In this document: positions 63,745 through 64,000 of the stretch, piece after piece
Numbering within the stretch: position 1 is the stretch's first letter
Layout: each line of letters begins with the position of its first letter
Program-made: the position numbers and the translations under genes
The notes under the pieces: generated by a model
The model's database searches: none
Seen by the model: only the letters and a program-made list of their open reading frames with translations
Told to the model about the DNA's origin: nothing
From: Pseudomonas sp. IB20
Lineage (GTDB): Bacteria; Pseudomonadota; Gammaproteobacteria; Pseudomonadales; Pseudomonadaceae
Assembly: GCF_009707325.1 (NCBI RefSeq)
Contig: NZ_CP046103.1
Span: 5,158,951 to 5,222,950, forward strand
Direction of reading: 5' to 3'
DNA length: 64,000 bases

Positions 63745-64000
63745 ATGTCCTCCGCTGCATCATTCCGCACAGAAAAAGACCTGCTTGGCGTACTTGAAGT
63801 ACCTGCTCAAGCGTATTACGGCATCCAAACCCTGCGAGCGGTGAATAACTTCCGCCTCTCGGGCGTTCCGATTTCGCATTACCCGAAATTGGTGGTCGGC
63901 CTGGCAATGGTCAAGCAGGCAGCCGCTGACGCCAACCGCGAGTTGGGCCAGCTCAGCGAAGCCAAGCACGCTGCCATCAGCGAAGCCTGTGCCCGCCTGA
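63745..64000 (+). CDS. aspA: AspA, aspartate ammonia-lyase (5' part)
   Basis: AspA converts aspartate to fumarate and ammonia. Only the first 85 residues are in the window; they match the family start (FRTEKDLLGVLEVPAQAYYG, then GIQTLRAVNNF). An ATG at 63733 is in frame, but 63745 has GAGATG at a suitable distance and fits the family N-terminus. The gene runs off the right edge. Confidence 0.93.
   Translation, partial: MSSAASFRTEKDLLGVLEVPAQAYYGIQTLRAVNNFRLSGVPISHYPKLVVGLAMVKQAAADANRELGQLSEAKHAAISEACARL

Overview
The window is bacterial chromosome with high G+C and almost no spare space. Gene content and order match a Pseudomonas of the fluorescens/putida type: oxyR-recG, hupA-rubredoxin reductase-rubredoxin, ubiC-ubiA, phoB-phoR, pstSCAB-phoU, purE-purK and aspA follow the order I know from P. 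aeruginosa PAO1 and P. putida KT2440. Pairs of inverted REP elements, typical of P. fluorescens, lie in six gene gaps. No rRNA, tRNA, CRISPR array or IS element was recognised.

Layout. (1) 1-5258: a duplicated oxyR upstream region, then oxyR, recG, a YbaK-HDOD protein and a small SCP2-like protein. (2) 5383-39538: a complete type VI secretion (T6SS) locus of the P. aeruginosa H1 type, set between two genes that I recall as neighbours in PAO1 and KT2440. A leftward operon (fha, tssJ, tssK, tssL, tssM, tagF, pppA, ppkA, tagT, tagS, tagR, tagQ) carries the membrane complex and the threonine-phosphorylation switch. A rightward operon (tssA, tssB, tssC, hcp, tssE, tssF, tssG, clpV, vgrG, an Eag-type chaperone and a PAAR-Rhs effector) carries sheath, tube, baseplate, recycling ATPase, spike and toxin. 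The two diverge from a 403-bp AT-richer control region. (3) 39646-43526: hupA, rubredoxin reductase, a 55-residue rubredoxin, ubiC, ubiA and a secreted small protein. (4) 43681-56283: the phosphate regulon (phoBR, then convergent pstSCAB-phoU), interrupted by a CorC-type membrane protein, a degenerate HigBA-like toxin-antitoxin pair and a PilZ response regulator. Good Pho boxes precede phoB and pstS. (5) 56534-64000: an MFS transporter, a thioesterase, a hexose-6-phosphate mutarotase, two small envelope proteins, purEK, a HypT-like LysR regulator and the start of aspA.

How it works together. TagQRST should sense envelope events and activate PpkA; PppA opposes PpkA; Fha is the phospho-switch that lets TssM/L/J/K and the TssB/C sheath fire Hcp, VgrG and the PAAR-tipped Rhs toxin, whose N-terminal membrane segments are held by the Eag chaperone. 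In this sequence fha carries one single-base frameshift and rhs carries two, and no immunity gene follows the toxin. As written, the regulatory switch and the main effector are both broken.

Most worth a second look: the frameshifts in fha and rhs; three perfect direct duplications (160-bp period upstream of oxyR, 45-bp period between phoB and phoR, 136-bp period at the toxin-antitoxin pair), which together with the frameshifts are either a sign of ongoing decay or of assembly error; an intrinsic terminator in the leader of purE that looks like an attenuator; a large hairpin repeat directly before hcp; and matching hairpins on both sides of pstB. I did not find a wholly new system. The most novel coding piece is the AT-rich toxin tip of the Rhs protein.
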